DNA of 64,000 bases from Nocardioides sp. BGMRC 2183. GTDB lineage: Bacteria; Actinomycetota; Actinomycetes; Propionibacteriales; Nocardioidaceae. Numbering within the stretch: the first letter of the stretch is position 1; the number at the start of each line of letters is the position of its first letter. This document shows positions 44,625-52,358 of this stretch, piece by piece. A program made the translations under genes and the position numbers. The notes under the pieces are model-generated. The model made no database searches and had not been told where the DNA came from. It worked only from the letters and a program-made list of their open reading frames with translations. Where the stretch lies: NCBI GenBank assembly GCA_008123405.1, contig VSSA01000004.1, forward strand, positions 62,001 through 126,000. Reading direction: 5' to 3'.

Positions 44625-46016
44625 ATGACCAGCACCCGTCCCACGACGGCGATCATCGGCGCGGGGATCAGCGGTCTCACCGCAGCGAAGATGCTCGAGG
44701 ACTACGGCATTCCCTACACCGTCTTCGAGTCTTCGGACCGGGTCGGCGGCAACTGGGCCTTCGGCAACCCCAACGGGCACAGCAGCGCCTACCGGTCACT
44801 GCACATCGACACCTCCAAGCACCAGTTGTCCTTCCGGGACTTCCCGATGCCGGAGGAGTATCCGGACTTTCCGCACCACACCCAGATCAAGCAATACCTC
44901 GACTCCTACGCCGACGCCTTCGGCCTGCGGGAGCGGATCGAGTTCCGCAATGCGGTGGTGCGAGCCGAGCATCGCGCCGACGGTGGATGGCAGATCGAGG
45001 ACCAGGTCGGCAGCACGCGCTCCTTCGACCTGCTGGTGGTCGCCAACGGGCACCACTGGGACCCGCGGATGGCCGACTTCCCGGGCGAGTTCACCGGCGA
45101 GACGATCCACTCCCACGCCTACATCGACCCGTGGACACCGCTGCACCTGATGGACAAGCGGATCCTGGTGGTCGGCCTCGGCAACAGTGCCGCCGACATC
45201 ACCGTCGAGCTGTCCCAGAAGGCGATGCGCAACGAGGTCACGCTCTCCACCCGCAGCAGCGCCTGGATCGTGCCGAAGCTGATGTACGGCAAGGCAGCCG
45301 ACATGAACTACCGGACCAGCCCCCACCTTCCACTGAGCTGGCAGCGCAAGGTGGCGCAGTGGGGGCAGCGGTTCACCGCCTCCGACCCGACGCTGTATGG
45401 CCTGCCCGCGCCCAACCACAAGTTCTTCGAGGCCCACCCGACCCAGTCGGGAGAGCTGCCGCTGCGGCTGAAGTCCGGCGATGTCACGCCGAAGGGAAAC
45501 GTCGCTCGTCTCGATGGTGAGACCGTCCACTTCGAGGACGGCACCAGGGCCGACTTCGACGTGATCATCTACGCCACCGGCTACAACATCACCTTCCCTT
45601 TCTTCGACCCCGCCTTCATCAGCGCGCCGGGCAACGACATCCGGCTCTTCAAGCGGATGTTCAAGCCGGGACTGGAGGACCTGGTCTTCATGGGCTTCGC
45701 CCAGGCCACACCCACGCTCTTCCCGTTCGTGGAGGCCCAGGCCCGCCTGCTCGGTGCCTATGCGGCCGGGCGCTACGCGCTCCCCGGCGATGCCGAGATG
45801 GAGCGGGTGATCGACGCCGATCGGGAGCGCTACACCGGGCATGTCCTGGACCGTCCGCGGCACACACAGCAGCTCGACTACTTCGTCTACGAGCACGACC
45901 TTCGGGCCAAGGAGCTGCCGGCCGGGAGGGCCCGCCTCGCCGCCGGATCGCCCGGCTTCGCGCCGGCGACCGCGCCGGTGACCGCGCCAGTGACCGCTCC
46001 GGTGATCAGGGCATGA
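44625..46016 (+). CDS. Flavin-containing monooxygenase (class B)
   Basis: A 463-residue FAD/NADPH monooxygenase. The FAD motif is IGAGISGLTAA, the FMO signature FxGxxxHxxxY is FTGETIHSHAY, the NADPH motif is VVGLGNSAADITVE, and YATGYNITF is near the C-terminal third. The final Tyr of the signature marks it as FMO rather than a strict Baeyer-Villiger enzyme, though activities overlap. A C-terminal tail has three TAPV repeats. ATG 44625 is set by GGAGGA 8 nt upstream. Its stop overlaps the TetR start. Confidence 0.9.
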   Translation: MTSTRPTTAIIGAGISGLTAAKMLEDYGIPYTVFESSDRVGGNWAFGNPNGHSSAYRSLHIDTSKHQLSFRDFPMPEEYPDFPHHTQIKQYLDSYADAFGLRERIEFRNAVVRAEHRADGGWQIEDQVGSTRSFDLLVVANGHHWDPRMADFPGEFTGETIHSHAYIDPWTPLHLMDKRILVVGLGNSAADITVELSQKAMRNEVTLSTRSSAWIVPKLMYGKAADMNYRTSPHLPLSWQRKVAQWGQRFTASDPTLYGLPAPNHKFFEAHPTQSGELPLRLKSGDVTPKGNVARLDGETVHFEDGTRADFDVIIYATGYNITFPFFDPAFISAPGNDIRLFKRMFKPGLEDLVFMGFAQATPTLFPFVEAQARLLGAYAAGRYALPGDAEMERVIDADRERYTGHVLDRPRHTQQLDYFVYEHDLRAKELPAGRARLAAGSPGFAPATAPVTAPVTAPVIRA

Positions 46017-46645
46017 GCGAGCGGTCCTGGGCGCGGCTCGTCGACCGGCGCGGGGACGCCCGTGGCGACGCCCGGCGCTCCGCACTTCTGGTCGCGCTGG
46101 ACCAGCTGCTGCGCGAGCAGAGCCTGGACGAGGTGAACGTCGCCGACATCTCGCGGCGCGCCGGCGTCACCCGCTCGGCCTTCTACTTCTACTTCGAGTC
46201 CAAGGCGATCGCCGTGATGGCGCTGATGGCCGAGCTGTACGACGACGCCTCGGGCGCCACGGACGCTCTGGTCGCCGCCGAGGGGGAACCGGAGGAGCGG
46301 ATCCGGGCCGTGATCACCCGCCTCTTCGACTCCGTGGACGCCACCCCGCACACCTACCGGGCGCTGCTGGAGGCACGCGCCACCAGCGCGACCGTGCGGG
46401 AGCTCTGGGACGCGGGTCTCGTCGACTTCGCCGGCGAGGTCGCCGCGATGATCACCGCCGAACGCGCCGCCGGACGGGCCGCGCCGGGCCCTGATGCGGC
46501 GGCGCTCGCCGCGGTGTTGCTCGACCTCAACAACCACGCGCTGGAGCGGCACTCGCTCGGTAGCGGCCCGCCGCGGCAAGAGCACATCGAGGCCCTGACC
46601 GCGATCTGGCTGCGGGCCGTCTACGGCTGCCCACCGACCAGCTGA
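46013..46645 (+). CDS. TetR-family transcriptional regulator of the FMO cluster
   Basis: A 210-residue regulator. The helix-turn-helix (about residues 25-70) includes VNVADISRRAGVTRSAFYFYF; the remainder is the ligand-binding helical domain, resembling EthR-like proteins in sequence (FYFYFESK). EthR controls a flavin monooxygenase in mycobacteria, and here the gene is coupled by ATGA to an FMO gene, so regulation of the FMO and the divergent SDR pair is expected, via the palindromes at 44526-44566. Confidence 0.9.
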   Translation: MSERSWARLVDRRGDARGDARRSALLVALDQLLREQSLDEVNVADISRRAGVTRSAFYFYFESKAIAVMALMAELYDDASGATDALVAAEGEPEERIRAVITRLFDSVDATPHTYRALLEARATSATVRELWDAGLVDFAGEVAAMITAERAAGRAAPGPDAAALAAVLLDLNNHALERHSLGSGPPRQEHIEALTAIWLRAVYGCPPTS

Positions 46646-46679
46646 CCCGACCGATGCGACAACCACCACCGGAGTCTTG

Positions 46680-47606
46680 ATGAACCCGACCACCTTCCTG
46701 TCTGCCGGCACCACCTGCGCTGCTGACCACTACCCGGCGACCAGTGACGCGCTGACCACCGATGCCGGGCGACCGGTGGTCGTGATGGCCCACGGACTCT
46801 CCTGCACCAAGGACTCCGGCCTCGCCCCATTCGCGCAGGCATTCGCGGATGCGGGTCTCGACGTACTGACGTTCGACTATCGGGGCTTCGGGGAGAGTGG
46901 AGGGACGCCCCGCCAAGTGGTCTCCCTGGCCGGTCAGGTCGCCGACCTACGGGCCGCGATCGAGCACGCCGCCACCCTGCCGGGCGTCGACCCGGGCCGG
47001 ATCGTGCTGTGGGGCGACTCGCTCGGCGGTGGCCACGTGATCTCCGCCGCGGCAGGGCGTACCGACCTGGCGGCGGTGATCTCGGTGGTGCCGATGGTCG
47101 ACGGACTGGCCGCTGCCCGGCTGGCCGCCCAGCACCACGCCCCCGGCCAGTTGGCGCGGTCCACGGCGATGGGGATCGGGTCGAAGGTGCGCAGTGCCCT
47201 CGGCGGCGACCACCGGATGATCCCGGTCGTGGCCCGGCCCGGCGAGGTCGGCGCGCTCACCCTCTCCGGTGCGCTCGAGGACCTCACCTCGATCGCCGGA
47301 CCCACCTGGCGCAATGAGATCGCCGCCGACGTCGTCACCGAGCTCGGCGGGCGCGGACCGGCCAGGGACGCCGCCGCGATGCCCTGCCCCTGGCTGGTCC
47401 AGATCGCCGACTTCGACCGCAGCGCCCCGCCCCAGGCGGCGGCCAAGGCGGCCTTCGCCGGGCGCGCCGAGGTCCGCCACTATCCCGGCGACCACTTCGA
47501 CCTCTTCGCGGGCAAGCCCTGCCACGACGCGGCCGTACGGCATGCGGTGCTCTTCCTCACCCGCCACCTGACCCCGCACGCGACGGCGAGCGCCGCGACC
47601 GCTTGA
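46680..47606 (+). CDS. Alpha/beta hydrolase
   Basis: A 308-residue serine hydrolase. The oxyanion HG is in MAHGLSCTKDS, the strand before the nucleophile is FDYRGFGESGG, the nucleophile elbow is WGDSLGGGH (GxSxG with Ser), and the C-terminal acid and His lie in IADFDRS and GDHFDLF. It fits the dienelactone hydrolase/acetyl-esterase type. ATG 46680 is chosen over TTG 46677. As the last gene after FMO and TetR, it could open an ester or lactone produced by the FMO; that step is inference. Confidence 0.87.
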   Translation: MNPTTFLSAGTTCAADHYPATSDALTTDAGRPVVVMAHGLSCTKDSGLAPFAQAFADAGLDVLTFDYRGFGESGGTPRQVVSLAGQVADLRAAIEHAATLPGVDPGRIVLWGDSLGGGHVISAAAGRTDLAAVISVVPMVDGLAAARLAAQHHAPGQLARSTAMGIGSKVRSALGGDHRMIPVVARPGEVGALTLSGALEDLTSIAGPTWRNEIAADVVTELGGRGPARDAAAMPCPWLVQIADFDRSAPPQAAAKAAFAGRAEVRHYPGDHFDLFAGKPCHDAAVRHAVLFLTRHLTPHATASAATA

Positions 47607-47611
47607 CGTCG

Positions 47612-47660
47612 TCAACGTGTGGGATTTCAGGCACGTGGTGCCTGAAATCCCACACGTTGA
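47612..47660. terminator. Perfect 23-bp hairpin between convergent genes
   Basis: The arms 47612-47634 (starting TCAACGTGTG) and 47638-47660 (ending CACACGTTGA) are exact reverse complements with a 3-nt loop. There is no U-tract on either side. It lies between the hydrolase stop and the convergent lipoprotein stop and could terminate both. Confidence 0.8.
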
Positions 47661-47678
47661 GCACGTTGACCGCGTCGA

Positions 47679-48563
47679 TCAGTTCGAGGTCGCGTCGCCG
47701 AGCTGTTGGAGCACGTCGTCGAACGGGACGCCGTACGTCGTGGTGTCGGCCGCGCGTTTCTCGCCGGTGAGGGTGGCTGGGGTGTCGACCACGACCGCTT
47801 GGGGGTGTCGGCCGCTCATGTACTGCGACTGCTTCCGGAGGCCGTCCGGGTAGACGCTGCCCGAGCGCTCGTTGGAGCCGACCATCAGTTTCTCGATCGA
47901 GTGCGGGTTGGACATCGCGATCACTCGCGCGCCGGGTGGGAAGGCCTGGTCGAAATCGGCGACGGAGAAGCCGGAGTCGAGGGGTTGCAGGGGGATCGTG
48001 GCGTCAGGAGGGAGCTGGCGGCCGGAGCCTGCCCACATGGCGACGGAGACCACGTCGCCGGGCTTGGCGTCGCCGATGAAGGACTCCTCGACCTCGACCT
48101 GGAGCAGTGCGGTGTTCACCACGAAGAGGTCGCCGGTCACTTCGTCGACCTCGGTCACCGCGGGGCCCACCTCGGCGCCGAGCAGGGTGCCGGAGATCGC
48201 TTGGCTGACGTCGCCGACCTCGAGCCACTCCGCGACGTCGTCGGCGAACATGAAGTTCGCGTCGGGGTAGAAGTCGGCCGGGGTGAGTCCGGCGTCGGGC
48301 GAGGCAGCGGCGGCGCTGGGGGCGCTCGCGGTCGGATCTGTGGTGGCGGACGGATCGGGGGCGCCGGCAGTAGGGGCGGGGCTGTCCGTGCCGCAGGCGG
48401 TGAGGGTGGCGACGAGCGCGGCACTCGCGATGGCGGCGGCGATGGAGATGCGTCGACGGCTGTCGGTGTCCTGGCGCACCGGGTCTGAACCGGTGACCGG
48501 GCGATGGCGGCCGCGCGCATGCTGGTGCGACGGCGGCGAGGACGGTCCGTGGATGGTCTGCAT
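47679..48563 (-). CDS. Secreted lipoprotein of unknown function
   Basis: A 294-residue protein with a long basic N-terminus, a hydrophobic segment and the lipobox L-T-A-C, then an Ala/Pro/Ser/Thr-rich linker (about residues 58-95) and a globular C-terminal part. No family is recognised. GTG 48479 (VRQDTDSRRRIS...) would give a more ordinary signal peptide and is a good alternative start; ATG 48563 has no clear ribosome site. It is convergent with the hydrolase and divergent from the GntP permease across a palindrome-rich gap. Confidence 0.65.
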   Translation of the reverse strand: MQTIHGPSSPPSHQHARGRHRPVTGSDPVRQDTDSRRRISIAAAIASAALVATLTACGTDSPAPTAGAPDPSATTDPTASAPSAAAASPDAGLTPADFYPDANFMFADDVAEWLEVGDVSQAISGTLLGAEVGPAVTEVDEVTGDLFVVNTALLQVEVEESFIGDAKPGDVVSVAMWAGSGRQLPPDATIPLQPLDSGFSVADFDQAFPPGARVIAMSNPHSIEKLMVGSNERSGSVYPDGLRKQSQYMSGRHPQAVVVDTPATLTGEKRAADTTTYGVPFDDVLQQLGDATSN

Positions 48564-48653
48564 GGTCGTTACGACGGGAGTCTCGTCGGCAGAGGTTCCC
48601 TCGGGTGGGCACCCCGTAACAGCAGACGGAGTTGAACAAGGCCCTTAGCCCCT

Positions 48654-48737
48654 CCACGGATCGAGGCTTAGCCTCGATCCGTGGATGGGGCTTGGCTTGT
48701 CACCCCGGTGACAACATTCGAGGTCCCTGGTTCGAAT
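48654..48737. promoter_or_regulatory. Cluster of three palindromes upstream of the GntP permease
   Basis: A 14-bp-arm hairpin (CCACGGATCGAGGC, TTA, GCCTCGATCCGTGG; 48654-48684), the palindrome GTCACCCCGGTGAC (48699-48712) and the inverted repeat ATTCGA-N10-TCGAAT (48716-48737) lie between the divergent lipoprotein and GntP genes. They look like operators or a transcription barrier. The rest of the 228-bp gap holds only a purine-rich ribosome site before 48792. Confidence 0.6.
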
Positions 48738-48791
48738 GCCGCGTTGGGTTAGTGTCGCGAGACCATCGTTCTCGGCGGCGAGGAGAGGCCC

Positions 48792-50156
48792 ATGATCGCG
48801 CTGCACACGTTCATCGCCATCGTCGTGGTGGTCGGGCTGATCATCCGGTTGCGGGTGGAGCCGGTGATCGCCCTGGTGATCGGCTCGCTCTACCTGGGCC
48901 TGGCAGGAGGCGTCGGTTTCGCGGGCACCGTCGAGGCGATCACCCTCGGCTTCGGCGACATCATGGCCGAGGTCGGCCTGCTGATCGGCTTCGGTGTGTT
49001 GATCGGCGCGTTGCTGCATGCCTCCGGAGCGTTCCGACGGCTGGTCGAGGTATTGGTGCGCGGCGTGGGTGCCGGTCGGCTGCCCTATGCGCTCACCTCT
49101 CTCTTGGCCGTCGTGATGCCGTCGATCTACGTCGATGTCCAGGTCGTGCTCGCCTCTCCGGTGGCCCGTTCCGCCGCACCGACGCTGGGCCAGCGCGGGC
49201 TGCCGCTGCTCGCCTCGGCCTTGGGTGTCGGCATCTTCTCCGGCTACGTGTTCGTGATCCCCGGCCTCGCCGCGATCTCGATCGCCGGGCTGCTCGACGT
49301 CCCCCTGGGCACCTGGCTCCCGTACGGCGTGGTGATCGGCCTGATCACCGCGCTGGTCACCACCGTGCTGATGGCGTTGGTCCTGCGTGCGCCGTACTGG
49401 AAGCCCGACGGTGACGAGGAGGCGGACGAGGCGCTGCTGGAGCAGGAGGCCGAGCATGCAGCCGCCGAGAGCGAGGGGGAGTTCGCCTCTGCGCCGCTGC
49501 CGCTGATCGTGCTGTTCCTCCCGATCCTGGTGCCGCTCCTGCTGATCGCGTTCGCTGCGTTCGCCGATCTCTGGGACATCTCCAACGCCTTCATCGCCTT
49601 CATCGGCGACGCCAACATCGCCCTCTTCATCGGGCTCCTCGGCGCCTACCTCCTGGCCAGGACCACCTCGGGGGAGGCGGCCACCAAGGAGGCGATGGAG
49701 GGCGGCTTCCACACCACCGGCGAGATCCTGCTGATCACCGGTGTCGGCGGGTCGCTCGGTGCGGTGATCACCGAGACTGGGCTCGACGGCGTGCTCGCTG
49801 ACCTCTTCTCGGCAGACGCCGGCGCGCCGGTGATCCTCAGCGTCCTGCTGGCCTGGTTCGTCGCAGCGGTGCTGCACCTGGCGATCGGCTCGGTCTCGGT
49901 CGCCGCGATCACCGCGTCGGGGATCATCGCGCCGGTACTCGCCAGCATCGACGTGGCACCGGTCGCGATCGGTCTGGCCATCGCGTCGGGCGCGATGTTC
50001 GCACTGCAGGTGAACAGCAACTTCTTCTGGATGTTCAAGGCGCTGCTCGGTCTCTCCACGCGCGGCACCCTGAAGACCCTCACCGTGGTGACCTCGATCG
50101 GGTCGGTGGTCTCGCTGCCGATGGTGCTGCTGGTCGCGCTGCTGGTGCCGGCGTGA
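48792..50156 (+). CDS. GntP-family permease (gluconate:H+ symporter type)
   Basis: A 454-residue membrane protein with about 12 helices. Hallmarks are GFGDIMAEVGLLIGFGVLIG near the N-terminus, PSIYVDVQVV in the middle, and VGVGGSLG/GSVSVAAITASGIIAP-type sequences in the C-terminal half. A charged cytoplasmic loop (about residues 205-235, rich in Glu) separates the halves. Family members take up gluconate or related sugar acids. GAGGAGAGG stands just upstream of ATG 48792. No sugar-acid kinase is nearby, so substrate is open. Confidence 0.88.
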   Translation: MIALHTFIAIVVVVGLIIRLRVEPVIALVIGSLYLGLAGGVGFAGTVEAITLGFGDIMAEVGLLIGFGVLIGALLHASGAFRRLVEVLVRGVGAGRLPYALTSLLAVVMPSIYVDVQVVLASPVARSAAPTLGQRGLPLLASALGVGIFSGYVFVIPGLAAISIAGLLDVPLGTWLPYGVVIGLITALVTTVLMALVLRAPYWKPDGDEEADEALLEQEAEHAAAESEGEFASAPLPLIVLFLPILVPLLLIAFAAFADLWDISNAFIAFIGDANIALFIGLLGAYLLARTTSGEAATKEAMEGGFHTTGEILLITGVGGSLGAVITETGLDGVLADLFSADAGAPVILSVLLAWFVAAVLHLAIGSVSVAAITASGIIAPVLASIDVAPVAIGLAIASGAMFALQVNSNFFWMFKALLGLSTRGTLKTLTVVTSIGSVVSLPMVLLVALLVPA

Positions 50157-50240
50157 GTCGGAGCTGAGAGGTCCTTTCGGGCGGCGGGCTCCTACTTTGG
50201 GAGGATGCGTCCGGCGCGGCTCCCCGGGCACACTGGAGTG

Positions 50241-50834
50241 ATGGACGACTCGGACGATCCGCTGAAGGCGACCCTGCTCGCGTATCTGCACCGCACCAGG
50301 ACCGCGATCTTGTGGAAGCTGGAGGGGCTGGACGAGCGCCAGGTGCGCCTTCCGCACACACAGACCGGGCTCAACCTGCTCGGCATCGTCAAGCACTGCC
50401 TCAACGTCGAGGTCGGCTACTTCGGGGCGACCTTCGGTCGGGTCTGGCCCACACCCGAGGAGATCGTCGCCGAGGAACGGTACGACGAGGACCCGCAGGC
50501 CGACTGGTACGCCACGGAGGACGAGACCCGCGACGGCGTGATCGACCTGGCCCGCCGAGTCGCCGCGTTCGCCGACGAGACCGTCGCGTCGCTGCCGCTG
50601 GATGCACCGGGTCGAGTGCCCTGGTGGCCCGAAGAGCGCGCGTCAGTGACTCTTCAGCAGGTGATCGTGCACGTGTTGGTCGACCTCAGTCGCCACGCCG
50701 GACATGCCGATGTGGTGCGCGAGAAGATCGACGGCAAGGTGGGGATGTTGCCGAACGCCAGCAATGTCGACGAGGGGATCGACTGGACGGCGTACCGCTC
50801 CAAGTTGACCGGGATTGCGATCGCCTCGGCCTGA
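50241..50834 (+). CDS. DinB/DUF664-family protein
   Basis: A 197-residue four-helix-bundle protein. The three metal-binding histidines of the DinB fold are visible in LLGIVKHCLN, VIVHVLVDLSRHAGHAD. Such proteins include thiol-dependent S-transferases using mycothiol or bacillithiol; specific function unknown. ATG 50241 (MDDSDD...) is chosen because TGGAG lies just upstream; ATG 50205 with TACTTT 6 nt before it would add 12 residues by leaderless initiation and cannot be excluded. Confidence 0.85.
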   Translation: MDDSDDPLKATLLAYLHRTRTAILWKLEGLDERQVRLPHTQTGLNLLGIVKHCLNVEVGYFGATFGRVWPTPEEIVAEERYDEDPQADWYATEDETRDGVIDLARRVAAFADETVASLPLDAPGRVPWWPEERASVTLQQVIVHVLVDLSRHAGHADVVREKIDGKVGMLPNASNVDEGIDWTAYRSKLTGIAIASA

Positions 50835-50855
50835 CTGGGCCGCTCGATCGGCCGG

Positions 50856-51518
50856 TCAGGCGCGGTAGGCGTCGAGGTCGGCGGCGAGTTCGGAGAAGAG
50901 CGCCTGGTTCATCCGGAAGGCGATCTTGACCTCATCCACCACGCGCTGCACGTCCGTGGCCTCCAGCGGGAGCGAGTCCAATGCGGCGCGGTAGGCGTCC
51001 TTGTATGGCTTCGGCTTCGCGATGGCGCCGAACTCGTAGAAGGCGACGCCGCGCCCCTCGGGCAGATCGTAGGTGCGCTGCAGCAGCCGCCCGATCACCT
51101 GACCGCCGGAGAGGTCGCCCAGGTAGCGCGTGTAGTGGTGGGCGACCAACAGGCCACCCCAGGCGCCGGCGGCATGGATCCGGTCGGCGTAGGCGCTGGC
51201 GGCAGGGGAGTCGATCTGGTCCACCGCGACACCGGGTGCCCAGTGCTCCAGGTCGGCGTCGATCGCCTCCAGGCGCTCGAGAGCCGGGTCGTGCAGCGGT
51301 GCGACGAGCGGGTCGGTCGCGTGCGCCCGCGTGGTCTCTTCCAGAGCCGCATAGACCCGGCGCAGGCGTAGCAGCAGCGCGGCGTAGCCGTCGGTGCTCA
51401 GCCGTCCCTCCAGCAGTTCGCTCATGTACGGCGAGTGCTCGGCGGCCTCGTGCTCGGCGCGAGAGCCGTCGCGCATCGCCACGGAGAGGGAGGGCAGATC
51501 GGTGGCGAGAAGCGTCAT
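50856..51518 (-). CDS. hmuO: Heme oxygenase (biliverdin-producing)
   Basis: A 220-residue enzyme that opens heme to biliverdin, CO and Fe2+. The proximal histidine region is SRAEHEAAEHSPYM near the N-terminus, and the distal-helix signature is HYTRYLGDLSGGQVIGR with the flexible glycines. ATG 51518 begins the conserved TLLATDLPSLSVAMRDGS. It belongs functionally with the hmuT operon downstream in the map, separated by a TetR gene on the same strand. Its promoter carries two regulatory palindromes listed separately. Confidence 0.95.
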   Translation of the reverse strand: MTLLATDLPSLSVAMRDGSRAEHEAAEHSPYMSELLEGRLSTDGYAALLLRLRRVYAALEETTRAHATDPLVAPLHDPALERLEAIDADLEHWAPGVAVDQIDSPAASAYADRIHAAGAWGGLLVAHHYTRYLGDLSGGQVIGRLLQRTYDLPEGRGVAFYEFGAIAKPKPYKDAYRAALDSLPLEATDVQRVVDEVKIAFRMNQALFSELAADLDAYRA

Positions 51519-51567
51519 CGTCGTTCCTGTTCGGCCGGCCGGTGTCGCAGCGGTCCGCGACAAGTTG

Positions 51568-51601
51568 CTGACAGTTTGTCAGGACGGTGTCCGACGGTCA
51601 A
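51568..51601 (-). promoter_or_regulatory. hmuO promoter with operator over the -10
   Basis: On the minus strand: -35 TTGACC (51601-51596), a 17-bp spacer and -10 CAAACT (51578-51573). The -10 lies inside the palindrome CTGACAAACTGTCAG (51568-51582), an ideal position for a repressor. The same 15-mer with two changes lies in the hmuT leader region (59750-59764). Confidence 0.7.
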
Positions 51602-51614
51602 GTTCGGGGAAAGG

Positions 51615-51630
51615 TAAGGTTTACCTTACT
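51615..51630. promoter_or_regulatory. GTAAGG-N4-CCTTAC box upstream of hmuO
   Basis: GTAAGG TTTA CCTTAC lies about 14 bp upstream of the hmuO -35, that is about 37 nt beyond the -10. It matches 13 of 19 positions of the DtxR/IdeR consensus TTAGGTTAGGCTAACCTAA, and its arms are identical to those of the box upstream of sdhC (9500-9515). Confidence 0.6.
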
Positions 51631-51643
51631 ACCCCGCGAGTGG

Positions 51644-52210
51644 TCACGTCATGTGTCCCAACCCGCGGAGGACGAACTCCTCGACCGCGGGCAGCGGGAG
51701 CTGCCGGGTGGTGAGGGCGGCGTGCAGCAGGGACATCGCCGTACGACGGTCGCTGATCCGGAAGTCTCCACTGGCGATGCCCTCGTCGAGGATCTCCTCC
51801 AGCACCTCCTCGACGGCGGCGACGTGGTCGTGGATCTCCTTGGTCGCGGCGTCAGAGAGCAGGTGGTAGAGGATCCCTCCCATGCCGGTGTGGAACTGCT
51901 GGCCGGCGCGGAGCTGGTGGCGCAGGTAGACGCGGATCTTCTCGACGGGGTCCGCCGCCGCCTCCAGGTCCGCGCGCAGCGCCGCGAGGTAGTTGTCCGT
52001 CTCGTAGGAGGCGAAGGCGACCACCACCGCTTCCTTGTCCCGGAAGTGGTGGTAGATCGCGGTCCGGCCGATGCCCGCGCGGGAGGCGATCTGCGCCATC
52101 GAGATCGCGTCGAAGCCACGCTCGTCCATGAGCTCGGCGAAGGCCTCGAAGATCCGCTGACGCACCTGGTCGCGGTGGGCCTGGACGGTCTCGGCTTCGA
52201 TCTTCGGCAC
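51644..52210 (-). CDS. TetR-family regulator, candidate heme regulon repressor
   Basis: A 188-residue regulator with HTH (about residues 20-65; ISMAQIASRAGIGRTAIYHHF) and a helical effector domain containing several His residues (for example RHQLRAGQQFHTG, LYHLLS, EIHDHVAAVEE), which could serve heme sensing. GTG 52210 is preceded by TAGGAT with 7 nt between, so it is probably leaderless. It sits between hmuO and the hmu/hta operon on the same strand, and the 15-mer shared by both promoters is a natural binding site. Heme as ligand is inference. Confidence 0.88.
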   Translation of the reverse strand: MPKIEAETVQAHRDQVRQRIFEAFAELMDERGFDAISMAQIASRAGIGRTAIYHHFRDKEAVVVAFASYETDNYLAALRADLEAAADPVEKIRVYLRHQLRAGQQFHTGMGGILYHLLSDAATKEIHDHVAAVEEVLEEILDEGIASGDFRISDRRTAMSLLHAALTTRQLPLPAVEEFVLRGLGHMT

Positions 52211-52292
52211 GGACGCGATCCTAGATGAGTGCGCGGCGGCCCCGGCGCCCTCACGGACGCCCGGGCCGCAGCGGTGGTTCTGCCAGGGCGTA

Positions 52293-52358
52293 TCTCCCCA
52301 GTCCCCGCCTGCTGCGCGACGTTTCCGACTGGGGAGACAAGCCCTCGGTGCTACCGAG
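52293..52358 (-). terminator. Terminator region of the heme-uptake operon
   Basis: Directly after the HtaA stop lies CTCGGT / ACCGAG (52344-52358, 3-nt loop), followed by an 11-bp hairpin TCTCCCCAGTC / GACTGGGGAGA (52293-52303 / 52327-52337). Two successive hairpins between htaA and the TetR promoter fit a transcription stop; no long U-run is present. Confidence 0.6.

Noticed and set aside
48564-48653. Additional small gene between the lipoprotein and GntP genes
   Set aside because: No frame with a ribosome site and actinobacterial codon use was found in this stretch.
48711-48745. tRNA 3'-half or integration scar, because of a GGTTCGAAT-like T-loop
   Set aside because: The stem bases around the T-loop do not pair (CCTGG versus GCCGC), no acceptor or anticodon arm is visible upstream, and no integrase is near; the TTCGAA symmetry is better read as part of an inverted repeat.
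50205-50240. Upstream start for the DinB protein
   Set aside because: TACTTT 6 nt before ATG 50205 fits a leaderless start, but the extra residues are not family-like and TGGAG precedes ATG 50241; kept only as an alternative.
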